The position numbers were made by a program, and so were the translations under genes. A stretch of DNA of 64,000 nt from Siderastrea radians (taxonomy: Eukaryota; Cnidaria; Anthozoa; Scleractinia; Rhizangiidae): assembly GCA_964017195.1 (NCBI GenBank), contig OZ024890.1, positions 52,289,841-52,353,840 on the forward strand, read 5' to 3'. The notes under the pieces were generated by a model. It searched no databases. It was not told the DNA's origin and saw only the letters and a list, made by a program, of their open reading frames with translations. Below are positions 1 to 10,899 of this stretch, piece by piece. Position 1 is the stretch's first letter, and each line of letters opens with the position of its first letter.

Positions 1-1
1 G

Positions 2-1346
2 ATATCAGAAGCAGAGACCTTCTGGATTAAGCAAGCCCAAGCCCAAACCTTCCCTGGTGGAGAAAAGGAAGGGTCGCTGACTCAATTGAACCCTAAGAGT
101 GACGGTAATGGGTTACTTCATATGGATGGACGCTTGCGTTTTGCAGATGAGCTTCCATACGACACAAGACACCCTATCCTACTACCAAAGGACCACCCTG
201 TAACAGGACTAGTCATCGTTGATGCCCAAGAAAGACTTGGTCATGGGGCTGGAGTTGAGCAAGTTCTGACCGAGTTAAGAAGTCGTTTCTGGATTGTAAA
301 AGGAAGGCGTATGGTGCGAAGCATTACCGAAGCTTGTGCTGAATGTCGACGTCATTTCACCATGAAGATAGGCAATCAGATGATGGCCCCGTTACCCAAA
401 TCGAGACTACAGTCTTCACTAAGGGCATTTGAAAACGTTGGTGTTGATTATGGAGGTCCATTCTTGACCAAACAAGGACGTGGTAGGACAAGAGCCAAGC
501 GTTACCTGTGTCTTTTCACTTGCCTTACAACCCGAGCTGTACATTTGCAAATGTCCTACTCATTAGATACTGACTCGTTTATTATCGCATTTACCCGGAT
601 GACTTCAAGGAGGGGGACACCGACCTATGTTATCTCTGACAATGGAACCAACTTCGTTGGAGCTGAGCATGAACTGCGGGAGTTGGTGGAGGCCCTTGAC
701 ACAGACAGAATCACGCAAGAAACCAGCAAAAATCACCCCATTGACGGGAAGTTTAACCCTCCATGTGCCCCCCCATTTTGGTGGTGTATTTGAGGCGCTG
801 ATCAAAAGTGTGAAGAAAGCAATCAAAGCTATCCTTGGAGACGCAGATGTTACTGACGAAGAGCTTCACACAGCTATCTATGGCGCGGAACGATTGTTGA
901 ATTCCCGTCCGATAACTTACGTCAGCTCAGATCCCAATGACCTTTCGCCACTCGCTCCAAGCCACTTCCTTGTTGGAGAGATTGGAGGACTGTTTGCCCC
1001 TGAAGCACTTGACCACGAGCAAACCTACAACCCCAGGAAACGGTGGCACCGTGTGCAGCAGCTTCTAGGACAGTTCTGGAAACGTTGGAGAAAGGAGTTC
1101 CTGCCCAGCCTTAATGTCAGAAAGAAATGGTTTCATCCAAGACACAACTTGAAGGAAGGTGATGTTGTACTTATTGTGGAGCCAAACACCAGCAGAAGAG
1201 AGTGGCCTCTCGGTCGCGTGATTGAAGCATACCCTGGTGATGATGGTCTAGTGAGAGTTGTGAAAGTCAAGGTAAAGAACAAGGAGTACTTGCGGCCTGT
1301 CCATCGCCTGTGTCCCCTGGAGTATGTGGAAGACAGTGGTGAGTAG
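2..1346 (+). pseudogene. BEL/Pao retrotransposon pol C-terminus: integrase and DUF5641-like tail
   Basis: This is the 3' end of a BEL/Pao pol gene, which encodes the enzyme that inserts retrotransposon cDNA into the genome. The frame is open from base 2, so the element is cut by the window edge. In order one sees an H2C2 zinc-binding region ending CAECRRHF, a DDE integrase core with D in GVDYGGPF and D in VISDNGTNF, then the catalytic E in FEALIKSV, and a basic tail with a W-rich linker and REWPLGRVIEAYPG, typical of the DUF5641 region. The frame changes once in the C run near 766-776: the first frame ends at 793 and the second carries the E and the tail to 1346. The indel lies in a homopolymer, so a sequencing error cannot be excluded. 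Family assignment is confident; activity is unlikely if the shift is real. Confidence 0.88.
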
Positions 1347-1570
1347 TGAGAGTCATTAAAGGTTTGACTGTGATGCCGGAACTGCGTCTGATTGTGAAAA
1401 TGACAGTCGTTGATGTTTTGTTACCTAGAACTTTGACAGGAACATTGATTAGACAAGATGATTTGAACTTTGAACTTTATTGAGAAACACTCTATGACAG
1501 TGGTCATGCTCCCCCATGGACTTTAGATTTTTTATGCATGTTATTAGTTAGCGAATGCATCAATTGCATT

Positions 1571-1834
1571 CGGGAGGGGGATGTTAAGAATCAAAAAATT
1601 GTAATAATTTAGCCGTTTAATGATTAACTCGTTGCCCCGGTGATTTTGACGAATTTACCGCTTAGTTGTATTGCGGGCGCATTTTTTACATGTGTGACAC
1701 GAAGGAAGACATGTTGCTTTGTGAGACCTCGTGGTTCATTCTAACGTAAAATTAAAAGGTAAAATCTATTGCTTTGTGTAACGACCCCTTTGTTTTGACC
1801 GTTCTGCCGATTGAGAACATTTTACATACTAACA
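1571..1834 (+). repeat. Candidate BEL polypurine tract and 3' LTR
   Basis: A purine run (GGGAGGGGGA, 1572-1581) follows the pol stop by about 225 bases and is directly followed by TGTTAAG at 1582. BEL LTRs commonly begin TGTTA. An inverted match TAACA ends at 1834, giving a candidate LTR of 253 bp. The 5' LTR is outside the window, so the right boundary cannot be verified by self-comparison. Confidence 0.5.
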
Positions 1835-1850
1835 ATTTGTTCCTTTACAG

Positions 1851-1918
1851 AATGCCAAGAACAGGGTGCAACTGATGTCCCAGGCCAGGGACAGCATGTA
1901 CAGCAACCTAGCACTGAG
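1851..1918 (+). other. Candidate short upstream exon of the tnp2-like transposase gene
   Basis: A T-rich acceptor (TTCCTTTACAG) ends at 1850 and a donor-like GAG/GTTTGT sits at 1918/1919. The 68-nt block has a Q-rich open frame ending QQPSTE. Its exit phase (0) matches the entry phase of the acceptor at 4184/4185, where an acidic stretch of the transposase starts. This phase match is the only support; the exon could also be chance. Confidence 0.3.
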
Positions 1919-4184
1919 GTTTGTGCTTTATTTAGTTTTAAAGGGTGTGAAAATAGCTTTATGATAGTTTTACCGTGACTAAAAGTACATCCAGCTTACA
2001 TGTAAGTGTACCTTGAATGAAGTTTGTGCTCATTAAAACCAGGGTGACTGGCTTAAAGTGTCCCTTTAATGATAATTAATTCTCATTTTTCATTGTCTCA
2101 CCATAAAATATTGAAATCGAAACTAGTTTATGAAAGAAGCAAACAATTTGTAATGTTTTCAAAAATATAGCTAATGAACAACTTTGCCAAGTCACAGATT
2201 TGTGCAATATTCTGTTGTTGAGTTAATTATTTGCTGAAACATTCGAATGAAATTATTCATAGTCCCCAGTATGGAAACTCCATGTTGGTGTCACTCGAAG
2301 GGGCACAAACATGGTAGCCAGAAATCATTGAAAACACCTGGAATATACTTCTGCTCTTCAAGCAATTACTTTTCTCTTGTGAACTATATAGTCAAACTAA
2401 GAAAACTATGAACACTGAAATTATTTCTGGAATGTTCACTGTGTTTTGACCGATCGTGTGCAAGGCCTTGTAACTGCAGAAAATAAATGGGTCACTCAGT
2501 CACAGTTCTCAGTTTGTTTGGAAAGACCTCAAGATTTAACTTTCACCTTAACTAACAGGAATTTAAATTATTTCTTTCTATCTGAGAGCTGCATGCACTA
2601 CAGGAGCAAAAAATGTTTGAGTTAGTCTTTGGCTTGTTCTGGCTGCATTGTAGCAATGGCCGCTGATTGACGAAACCGGCAGTTGTTATTCTTCAACAGC
2701 CTCGTGTACCGTTGCCAAATTTGAAAATGGTCCATTTCTTAAATTTGCCACCAGGTGTTGTATGATCCTGTATGAGGCAAACCCGGTTTGAAGGCATGGA
2801 AGTTTCGGCCTAAATAAAATGAGTCAGCTGTGCTATCAGCAATACATGCAACAGCAGCTTAAGACGAATCTCAATGGAGAAAATTGCAATTTTTACAGTA
2901 AGGCAAAGTAAGTGCTGCTTGAATTGCTTTTATTTGAAATTTTGGAACTGCTAATCATTGCTTGGATTTGTCGAATAATTTTATGCTCCAAAAGCACTGA
3001 AACATATTTTCTCTTGCATTGAGCATGTGGCTCTCAGATACATGGAGAAACGAATAGCAATTTCAATTCCTGTAAGGTATAGATTTAACCTTGAGGTCTT
3101 TTGAAACAACATACCTACCAAACATCCCGATTTAATTTGTCCCGATTTTTGAGTTTCAAAACCTTACAAAAAAATTGGGACATTCCGATTTTCTAGCGGA
3201 AAAAAGACATTTTCTTTTGTAAGAATTTTCTAACTGGGTTTGGAACTCTTCTAGATCCTATTCTCGGTTTTCACTGTCACGCCATACAATATTAAAATCG
3301 AAACCAGTCAATGAAAGAAGCCAAGGATTTGTAATGTTATAAATGATTACCAAATAAACAACTTTGCCAAGTCTCAGATCTGTGCGGCATTCCGTTGTTG
3401 AGTTACATGTATTTACCGAAACGTTCGACTGAAATTTATAGAGATTAGTACGGAAACACCATGTTGGTGTCCCTTGGAGGGGCACAAACATGGTCGCAGC
3501 ACAACGATGAAAACATTTGGAATTCACTTCTGCTCTTCAAGCGATTACTTTTCTCTCGTGATCTACTATACATTCACATTAATTTCCCTCCTAATACTTT
3601 AACTGTCCAAACTGCTTAAAATCACAAGCAGAGTCCTTTCTTGCATAAGAGAAAGCTTTGTCACAGACGCTATGCTTGTGTCACGTAGGGTGAAAAGCCA
3701 GAAATTCAAGATGCTGTATTTTCAAAACAAAAGATGCTACCGGGCTGGAAACTTGTGAAAAGATATATTTTAAAGTCATCTTCAACCTGGTCAGGATACA
3801 ATGTATAAATTCAGAAGACCTCGAGATTTATGATTTTACAATTTGATGATGTCACGTGAAAACCAGCAATACATGAAGTGCTTGAGACCATTAAACAACA
3901 CCTGAGAATTGTAATGCTAAAGCAGTACAGTACGGGGGGGGGCTTATTTCTGTTTTTATAAGGTTGGCAGGCATCAAACAAATCGAGAACCAACTCGATT
4001 TCATGACTGAGAAAAATCAGAAATCAGAAGACCTCAAGTGCTTACATGGCACTTCTTTAGGTTGCTGAAAATTATGACAGGCTTGATCTTTATCTTTGAT
4101 CCTTAGATGGCTCTTAGTCATGAATTAAATACGTACCATTATTATCCGTGCATTATTTACTTAAGACTGTTTGTCTCTTTTAAG
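1919..4184. repeat. Non-coding, intron-like stretch with a diverged ~300-bp direct duplication
   Basis: No convincing ORF is present. Bases about 2098-2400 and 3277-3565 are diverged direct copies of one sequence. Shared landmarks include TCACSCCATA-like starts, GAAAGAAGC, AACTTTGCCAAGTC, CCATGTTGGTGTC, GGGGCACAAACATGGT and CTTCTGCTCTTCAAGC. A shorter shared phrase, AGACCTCAAG or AGACCTCGAG, recurs near 2526, 3818 and 4029. A G run (CGGGGGGGGGC) lies near 3935. The duplication suggests an old tandem repeat or two copies of one interspersed element. Confidence 0.6.
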
Positions 4185-6011
4185 GAGAATGACAACAATA
4201 CAGAGGAGTCAGAGGAAGATCCTGAATTTTGGGATGACATTCCTGATGAAATTCTCAGTGACATAGGCAAAGAACAGCCTTTGCCTGAACCCAATGACAG
4301 GCCATCAATTGCTAAGAAGTTCACATCCCTCCTACAATGGTTTGTTTTGTTTGTTCTCCTGTGGCAGGCTAATTGCAAAATCAGTGATAATGGAATGGAG
4401 TATCTTCTACGCTTTCTGTTTCAATTCCTGCATTTGCTTGGTGTGACATGCAATTGTGAGTACCTCATCCAGTTTTGTGCAATGTTTCCAACGTCGCTGT
4501 TTGTACTACGGCAACTAGTACACCTTGATCGAGATGATTTTGTCAAATATGTTGTTTGCCCAAGTTGCTCCTCCCTGTATGATCCTGGAGACTGCACTCA
4601 GTGGATCCGAGGTAACATTGTCGCCAAATGCTGTACACACAAAGTGTTCAAGAAAGGAAAGGGTGCAAAGGAATGTGGAGCTAAGTTGGCAAAAAACGTT
4701 CTGCTGTCAGATGGAAAAACATGTTTTTATCCATTTACAATGTATTGTTTTAACAGTGTGATAAATCAGTTAGAGGTCATGCTCAAAAGGCCCAACTTTG
4801 CACAGAAATGTGAACACTGGCGTGAAAGGAATGTTACAGATGGCCTTTACAGTGATGTTTATGACGGACAAGTTTGGAAGGACTTCATGACATACAATGG
4901 TAAAGACTTCCTGAAACTACCCAGAAGTTTAGGGTTTGCTTTAAATGTAGACTGGTTCCAGCCTTATACGAGAAGGAGTGATGTGTCACTGGGAGTCATT
5001 TACTTAGTGCTACTGAACTTGCCCAGGGAAGAACGTTTTAAATGGGAGAATGTCATTCTGGTTAGTGTCATTCCAGGTATGGAGACCATGCCTAAAAGCA
5101 TCAACCCATTTTAAAGCCACTGGTTGATGAGATGAAGGTACTTTGGAAAGGGATACGTCTGCATTCAAGTTTCAGCAGTATTCCCTTGCTTTATCGCGGT
5201 GCAATCTTGTTGGCCGCATCTGATATTCCAGCTGCTAGGAAGCTTCGTGGATTTAAAGGTCACTCCGCTGAGAGAGGATGTTCTAAATGTTTTAAATGTT
5301 TCCCTGGTACAGTGAAAACAGGAAGAGACTTCTCTGGATTTGACAGAGAACATTGGCCTAGACGGTGTAATGGGTTACACCGCAGGTATGCTGAAATGGT
5401 AAGAAAAGCAGTCAACAAGACAACACATGAGAAACTTGCAACTCGCTATGGTTGCTATTTCAGCGTGCTTCTTGAACTTGAATATTTTGATGCAGTTCGG
5501 TTCACTGTAATTGACCCTATGCACAACCTTTATCTTGGAACTGCGAAAAGAATGTTTGAACTTTGGTTAGAGAGAGACCTCATCACAAAAGCGAAACTCA
5601 AAGTTATTGAGGAAAGGATTTCCAAACTAGATGTAGGAACTGGTGTGGGAAGATTACCTAAAGAGATTGCCTCTAATCATGGACGGTACAAAGCTTCCCA
5701 ATGGAAAAACTGGACCATCATTTATTCAACTTATGCTCTTCATGAGTTGCTTCCAGAAGAACACCTAAACTGCTGGCATACCTTTGTTATGGCATGTCGC
5801 CTTCTCACAGTACCAGTTCTCTCGCACTCAGATCTTAAAAAAGCTGACATGCTGTTGCTAAAGTTCTGTCGTCAGTTTGAAGTGCTCTATGGAAAGGACA
5901 CTGTCCGTATAAATATGCATATCCATTGTCACTTAAAGGAGTGTGTCGAAGATTATGGTCCAGTGTACAGCTTCTGGTGTTTTGCCTTCGAACGATATAA
6001 TGGAATCCTTG
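4185..6011 (+). pseudogene. tnp2-family (CACTA/EnSpm-type) transposase, central part
   Basis: This encodes the DDE-type transposase core of a CACTA-like DNA transposon (Pfam Transposase_21/tnp2 type). The chosen start is the acceptor CTTTTAAG at 4184, followed by an acidic stretch (EESEEDPEFWDD). A Cys/His region (VVCPSCSSLYDPGDC) leads into the core, which has VSVIPGM, the diagnostic DPMHNLYLGTAKRMFELW, and FERYNGILG near the end. A stop at about 5112-5114 in a T run separates two frames; the second resumes at 5132 in the expected core sequence, so one base is lost or miscalled. The sequence fades after GILG, where a GT donor is possible at 6012. The C-terminal part lies at 7585-8345. It is probably inactive. 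Confidence 0.82.
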
Positions 6012-7582
6012 GTAGTCATTACAACTTCAGCCCGATTTATGTGTGTCATTTTAAAATGGGCTATACCGCTGGATGAAGGCTCAGTTTATTCCTTTGGGCA
6101 TTCTTTTCGGCAGCCAGGGAAAGCGTGTCGGGTAAGTTCGGTCTCATTCGTTTAGAAAAAGGTGAGATCTTTTGGAGAAAGACCTTGACACTCTTTATTG
6201 AATTTCAAAGGACCAAACACAATAGCACAATTAAGTATCCTTGAGCGGCAGAGTTGCGAACATATCCTTTTGTTCTTGAAGTGCGAATAAACTTCAGAGA
6301 ATCGCTGCACACGTTTTATGGATTTAATTTCTTTCGCAAACTGTTATCGACTTTTATTTTCACTTAAAACATTACAGCATTCTGAGAGCTTTAAAAAGAG
6401 ATCTTAAACTAGATATTTTGATTACTGTAAGGCAGAATACGTTTTTATTCGCTCAGCGCGGCGGTAATTCGAACTGCGAAGTAATTTATGCGTGTAAACA
6501 TTTCTCTATTAAGATGCGCGATGAATCGAAGCGTGACTTCAAAGGTCATACACTTAAAAAGATAAATAAAAAATTGTTGAGCTGAAAAAAAGAAAAATTT
6601 CCTTCTGTTGAAAGGGAAGTATTGTTTGGGTCATAAACAGGGATTCAAATGAGGTTTTTAATCGCTTTAAGCGAGTCAAGTGGTGGTTTCTTTCCCGCAA
6701 AGTAGACTAATTTACGGTGAGCCGTCTCGCTCAAATGTATATTCTTTTTTAAAAACCAGAGCAAATAAAACCATGTTGTGTAATATTATTGTGAACACAT
6801 TCTGATCGCTTCGAAAAATATCTTCATGGCATTTACTTTGTTTTGAGGCCACAGAGCATTAATTACGGGCTCTTTAGCGTCACAGAAACATAAACATGAT
6901 CTTGAATACTTTCGTGATTTTGATAACTTGTTTTAATACATGGTTCAAGATGTCTTCAACATAAAGCGCGCATTTGAATCAAACTTGAACGAAGAGATCA
7001 TTGTTATGATTCAAAAGCAGCACATTTTCATAAATCGATCTGAGCGAATATTTTGATTCATTGCACACCATTCAGCAACAGTTGTAGTTACTAGAAGAAT
7101 TTGCTTCTTGAAGGGGCTCGCGAATTTTGTGCGAATTTTAAAGTAACTTAAACATTTGTGAACTCATTCTTTTGCTTAAAAATATTTCGTCTGTGATTTG
7201 TTGTCTTTTGCTGCCGTGAATTTTAATTTTACGTTGAGTGACAACAGATCAAGAGGCACAATAGATTTGTCTTGGGGATTTTATTCCTAGTGCCGGTTGA
7301 AAACAAAAGAAATACTTCTCACCTACATCAAAGAATTTGCGCTCGGCGAAATGTGCCGCGTGGTCGGCAAATGCTCGGCATGAATGAGTAATGAGAAAGA
7401 ACAATAGCTTGCATATATGAATACTTAACGACCCCAAAATTTGGGGTACACACTTAAATCGGCGTGAAGTTGTAATGTACCACCACTAACACCACCACTT
7501 CGCAGGACCCATGTTGATAGCAGTTTTTATAACTGAAATGGTCATCCTGCATAAATATGTTTATTTATTATTATTATTATTA
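6012..7582. other. Non-coding stretch separating two parts of the tnp2 gene, ending in a (TTA)n run
   Basis: About 1.57 kb without a coding frame. It may be an intron beginning at the GT at 6012 or a decayed insertion. No acceptor AG is visible directly before the next coding part; instead there is a TTA microsatellite at about 7562-7582 that may have replaced it. A near-palindrome CCCCAAAATTTGGGG lies at 7434-7448. I saw no terminal repeats that would define an element. Confidence 0.5.
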
Positions 7583-7584
7583 AC

Positions 7585-8345
7585 AACCGGTCAATTGAAA
7601 TCCAACTAATGAGAAAGTTTCTGTCAGAACAATTTGTGGCCAATGTTGCCTTGCCAGAGGAATTCAGTGAAACCTTTACTTCTTTCTTCAAGAAGTACCA
7701 AACATCACTGATGTCTGAAAGTGTACCAGTTGGCTTAACTGCGTTGTTTAACATGTCAACTCATAACCAACTGGGAATTTTTAACTGGTCTGACATCTCT
7801 TACCTTTCCCTACCAAGTGCCTATAAACTTATGAATTTGGACTCAGATGATCGCCAACTCCTAACAGAAACATACAAAGCTATGTATCCCGATAAACATA
7901 TCAGGGCTGACATGGTTAGTGAAGTGTGCAGAAAATACAGTTCTGTCACATTAGCTGGAGAGAAGATTGGATCTAGACTGGAATGTAGGTCTCTACTGTC
8001 GGCAAGGGTTATGGCTTCATGGGCAGACCAGGATGGCCAAGTTAATCCCACAGCAGCAATTAGACCTGGGTTTGTGAAATTTATCTTTACGAACACTATC
8101 AGATTTGAAAACAATCAGTACAAGAAGCATGTATTTGCATGTACTGAATGGTACAAGGAGGACTCACAAAGAGAACTTTATCGTCGCCCTGTTGAGATCT
8201 GGAAACTTAAGAGTTTCAACCAACCTGGACCTGCAGTTTTTATTCCTGTACAGAGGGTCAGTACTGCAAGTTTGCTGCTGCTGCTCATATAACAATGAAC
8301 AGAACTGAGAAGTCGACTGTTTGCCCAATTCAGCGCACCTTCTGC
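7585..8345 (+). pseudogene. tnp2-family transposase, C-terminal part
   Basis: The frame starts inside a conserved stretch (SIEIQLMRKFLSEQF) that in relatives follows the GILG motif now ending near 6011, so both blocks belong to one gene. It runs through WSDISYLSLPSAYKL and PGPAVFIPVQR. Near 8262 the frame slips: one frame ends at 8292 in a run of leucines made by the CTGCTGCTG repeat, while the family-like ending (FAAAAHITMNRT) is in another frame to about 8345. This tail usually contacts DNA or other subunits in such transposases, but no specific role is visible. The frameshift and the missing junction make it a pseudogene. Confidence 0.72.
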
Positions 8346-10296
8346 TAATATTGTTATTCAACCTTTATGCCAATCCAGCTGCACTCTTGAGGAAAGAACT
8401 GAGCAAACTGTCTCTTGAGGCTATTAGCTTTCCTGTTTCATCATGTAGTCATACATGTACGACAGAGTTTTTGTGAGAATTTTAACTTTTCCAACCGTGA
8501 GTAAAATGTCTGTTGTGTGACATTTTCTTAATAGCCTCCTACCTTGCAAGACATTTTGCTCAGCTCTTTGGTCAAGTCTGTGGCAGGCCTTGTTAACTTA
8601 CATCTTATTTAGTTTTGGTTGTTTGCTAAAGAAATTTCAAATTCAGTTAAGTAACTGATCTCAGTTTCAAAATGTTTATTCTATTTCTATTCTGAAATAT
8701 TTTCTTTTTACTCCAGGGCCCTACAGTGGCCAAGTTTAAGCAAAGTTGGTATGGCCTGTGCACACTGGCTTTCTCTCAGAGGCTAGATCTACTATTGACT
8801 GTGTTATCGGCGGGCAGTCTAGATTGTAGATAATTAGACTGCTAGCAGGCCCTGTCTGGATAATCGAGAGAGCAAGCAAAAGCCGTGAGCGCGAGCCCCC
8901 CTCCACTCGTTCGCTCCAGTTTTTGGCTTTTTCTCTCGGCTGCGCCCTCTCGACTATCCGGAAAGGGTCTGCTACCAGTCTAGTAAATAACATGCATTTG
9001 ATTTTGCTTATAAGCTAAAGCCAGTAAGCCTGGTGGTTAATAGAGTGAAAGAAAATAACATTTTTATGTAGCAAGCTCTAAGACGGTTGGTTAATCAAAA
9101 AGTGAGCCCCTAAAGCAAGCAACTGATTTAAAGAGTCACTTCTGACAGAGCAACTTGAATAGCCAGTTGTGAAAACAAAGCCATGGCCTGTCCATTGTAC
9201 ACATAAGAAAAACAAGATTTTAATCTAGTTAGTTCATGACGTATCAAAAGTTTCTTTCATAGGCAGAAAATTCGTCTGAGAGGAAAAAAATGTTCGAAAA
9301 TAAGAAAGAACAAAAACTGAAATGGAGCTATGTGTACTGACATATAACGGATACTCTACTCAGTAGATTGCCGCTAGCTACTCAATAATTGCCGCTAGCT
9401 TGTACTAATCTGGCAATGGGACGGTCGGCGGTCGCTAAGTGATACCAAGGGTGCAGATTTCAAAAATCAGTGTACATGTAAGCAACAGGTGCTTTTTACA
9501 TGAAACTCCTGAACAGAATATGTAAAGTTAGTGCAACATTTCAGAAAGTGGCTTCCCAAACCTTATCTCGGGCACTTACACTGACTGACCCAGATCCAGA
9601 GATGTTACTTTTCTGCATGTTTTGAAATAAAACTGATTCGCAAGACTACCAGTTGGAGTTACTGTATTTTCCATAAATCAGAGTCATAAATCGCTCTTAT
9701 CAACCATGAATCTTTTTCCTTCAGTTTAGAGACTTCTTTAGACCTTTTGCATCTTTTCTGGGGAGAAAACTGTTTTGTTGGCCCAGGGTGTGATAATCAA
9801 CAGTCTATGATCTCCAGTTTTTGTTCTTATACTTACTTTACACCTGGTCCTTACAAAGATGAAGCCCATAACAGTCAGTTGTAGAATGCAACTCAAATCC
9901 TCTATTTTGAAACCTGCTTGTAAAATTAGTGCCAGTCTTTGTGTACGGATAGACGTGCAAGAAGCAGAAATTAACGATTGCGTCGTAACACCATGTAACT
10001 CTGTCGGATCTTTAAGCCACTCTACGCAAAAGATAAAAATCACCTTTATGGTGGCTTTACGCTACTTTAGAAGAAACTCGTAAAGTTCAAAGTTTACTTC
10101 ATTTTTATGACCTTTTTACGGAGCTTTACTAGCCTTAAGCTTTAAGCAACTTAACACCCTCTCCGTAAATCCGCGTAAAGTTTGCTATACAACTTTACGC
10201 AAATTTACGGCTAGCTCTAAAGTCGTGTAAATTTTCTATTTCGTGCTCTGGTTGTTATAAAATTTTCCGATAAAAGCAGGATGGTAGGAGACGAAA
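8346..10296. other. Non-coding stretch holding a foldback repeat and a TTTACG-rich patch
   Basis: No supported gene. It holds the inverted repeat at 8835-8982 and, from about 10050 to 10235, many copies of TTTACG/CGTAAA in a degenerate arrangement. The short ORFs at 8736-8993, 9738-10043 and 9859-10083 cross these repeats and show no domain. Confidence 0.55.
8835..8982. repeat. Foldback (inverted) repeat, MITE-like
   Basis: The left arm, about 8835-8875 (TTAGACTGCTAGCAGGCCC...GATAATCGAGAGAGC), is the reverse complement of the right arm, about 8944-8982, with few mismatches. Inner arms (AAAAGCCGTGAGC and TTTTGGCTTTTT) extend the hairpin. The single-stranded form would be a long hairpin of about 148 bases. 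No target duplication was identified. Confidence 0.7.
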
Positions 10297-10899
10297 ATGG
10301 CGAAGCAAGCTCGCCTCAAGAGTGCCCAAGGTAGTGCATTTTTGTTGAAATCTATGCTAAATGTAAACCAATTATAATAAATTCTGAAGTCATACGAAGC
10401 GAGTCCAGTGTTTGTTCTTATGTTTTATGTATTTATTTATGAGTTTTGTTGCGAAGCAAAGAAAAACTCCCATGTGCCTTTTAGGGTAATCTCGCCTAGC
10501 TTCAAACAACGGTTCCCGCTAGCAGCATTTAACCGCCATAAGAAGGACAGAGCAAATGCCATTATCGAAGCTTCTGTAAACCAATTATAATAAATTCTGA
10601 AGTCATACGAAGCGAGTCCAGTGTTTGTTCTTATGTTTTATGTATTTATTTATGAGTTTTGTTGCGAAGCAAAGAAAAACTCCCATGTGCCTTTTAGGGT
10701 AATCTCGCCTAGCTTCAAACAACGGTTCCCGCTAGCAGCGTTTAACCGCCATAAGAAGGACAGAGCAAATGCCATTATCGAAGCTTATGAAGAAATAAGC
10801 GATCTGCGGTGTCAACTCGACGACAAAGCAGGGGAGCTCCAAGATTTGAAGAAAAAAGTTCACAAAATCGAAGAACGAATTCCAAGGAAAAAGCGAAAG
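10297..10899 (+). pseudogene. Exons 1 and 2 of an uncharacterised cnidarian-type gene (coiled-coil N-terminus)
   Basis: ATG at 10297 in GACGAAAATGGCG opens an 11-codon exon, with a donor at 10331 (CAAG/GTAGTG, phase 1). A phase-compatible acceptor at 10669 (TTGCGAAG/CA) starts exon 2, which encodes basic residues, then a heptad-like helix (LRCQLDDKAGELQDLKKKV) and PRKKRK, with a phase 0 donor AAG/GTTTGT at 10899/10900. This joins in frame to the exon at 13015. A 213-bp duplication supplies a second upstream copy of the acceptor and half the exon. The function of the protein is unknown to me. The coiled coil and the basic end suggest a nuclear, self-associating protein, which is inference. Confidence 0.5.
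10362..10787. repeat. Near-perfect 213-bp tandem duplication containing an exon acceptor
   Basis: Bases 10362-10574 and 10575-10787 are identical except for one visible difference (GCAGCATTT versus GCAGCGTTT). Period 213 is exactly 71 codons. The left copy runs into a stop (IIEASVNQL then stop) and has no donor, while the right copy continues into the coiled coil. The high identity indicates a recent event or an assembly artefact. Confidence 0.93.

Noticed and set aside
7434..7448. CCCCAAAATTTGGGG as an operator
   Set aside because: A single short near-palindrome without a neighbouring start or second site; likely chance.
8736..8993. 85-codon minus-strand ORF
   Set aside because: It lies within the foldback repeat and is a by-product of it.
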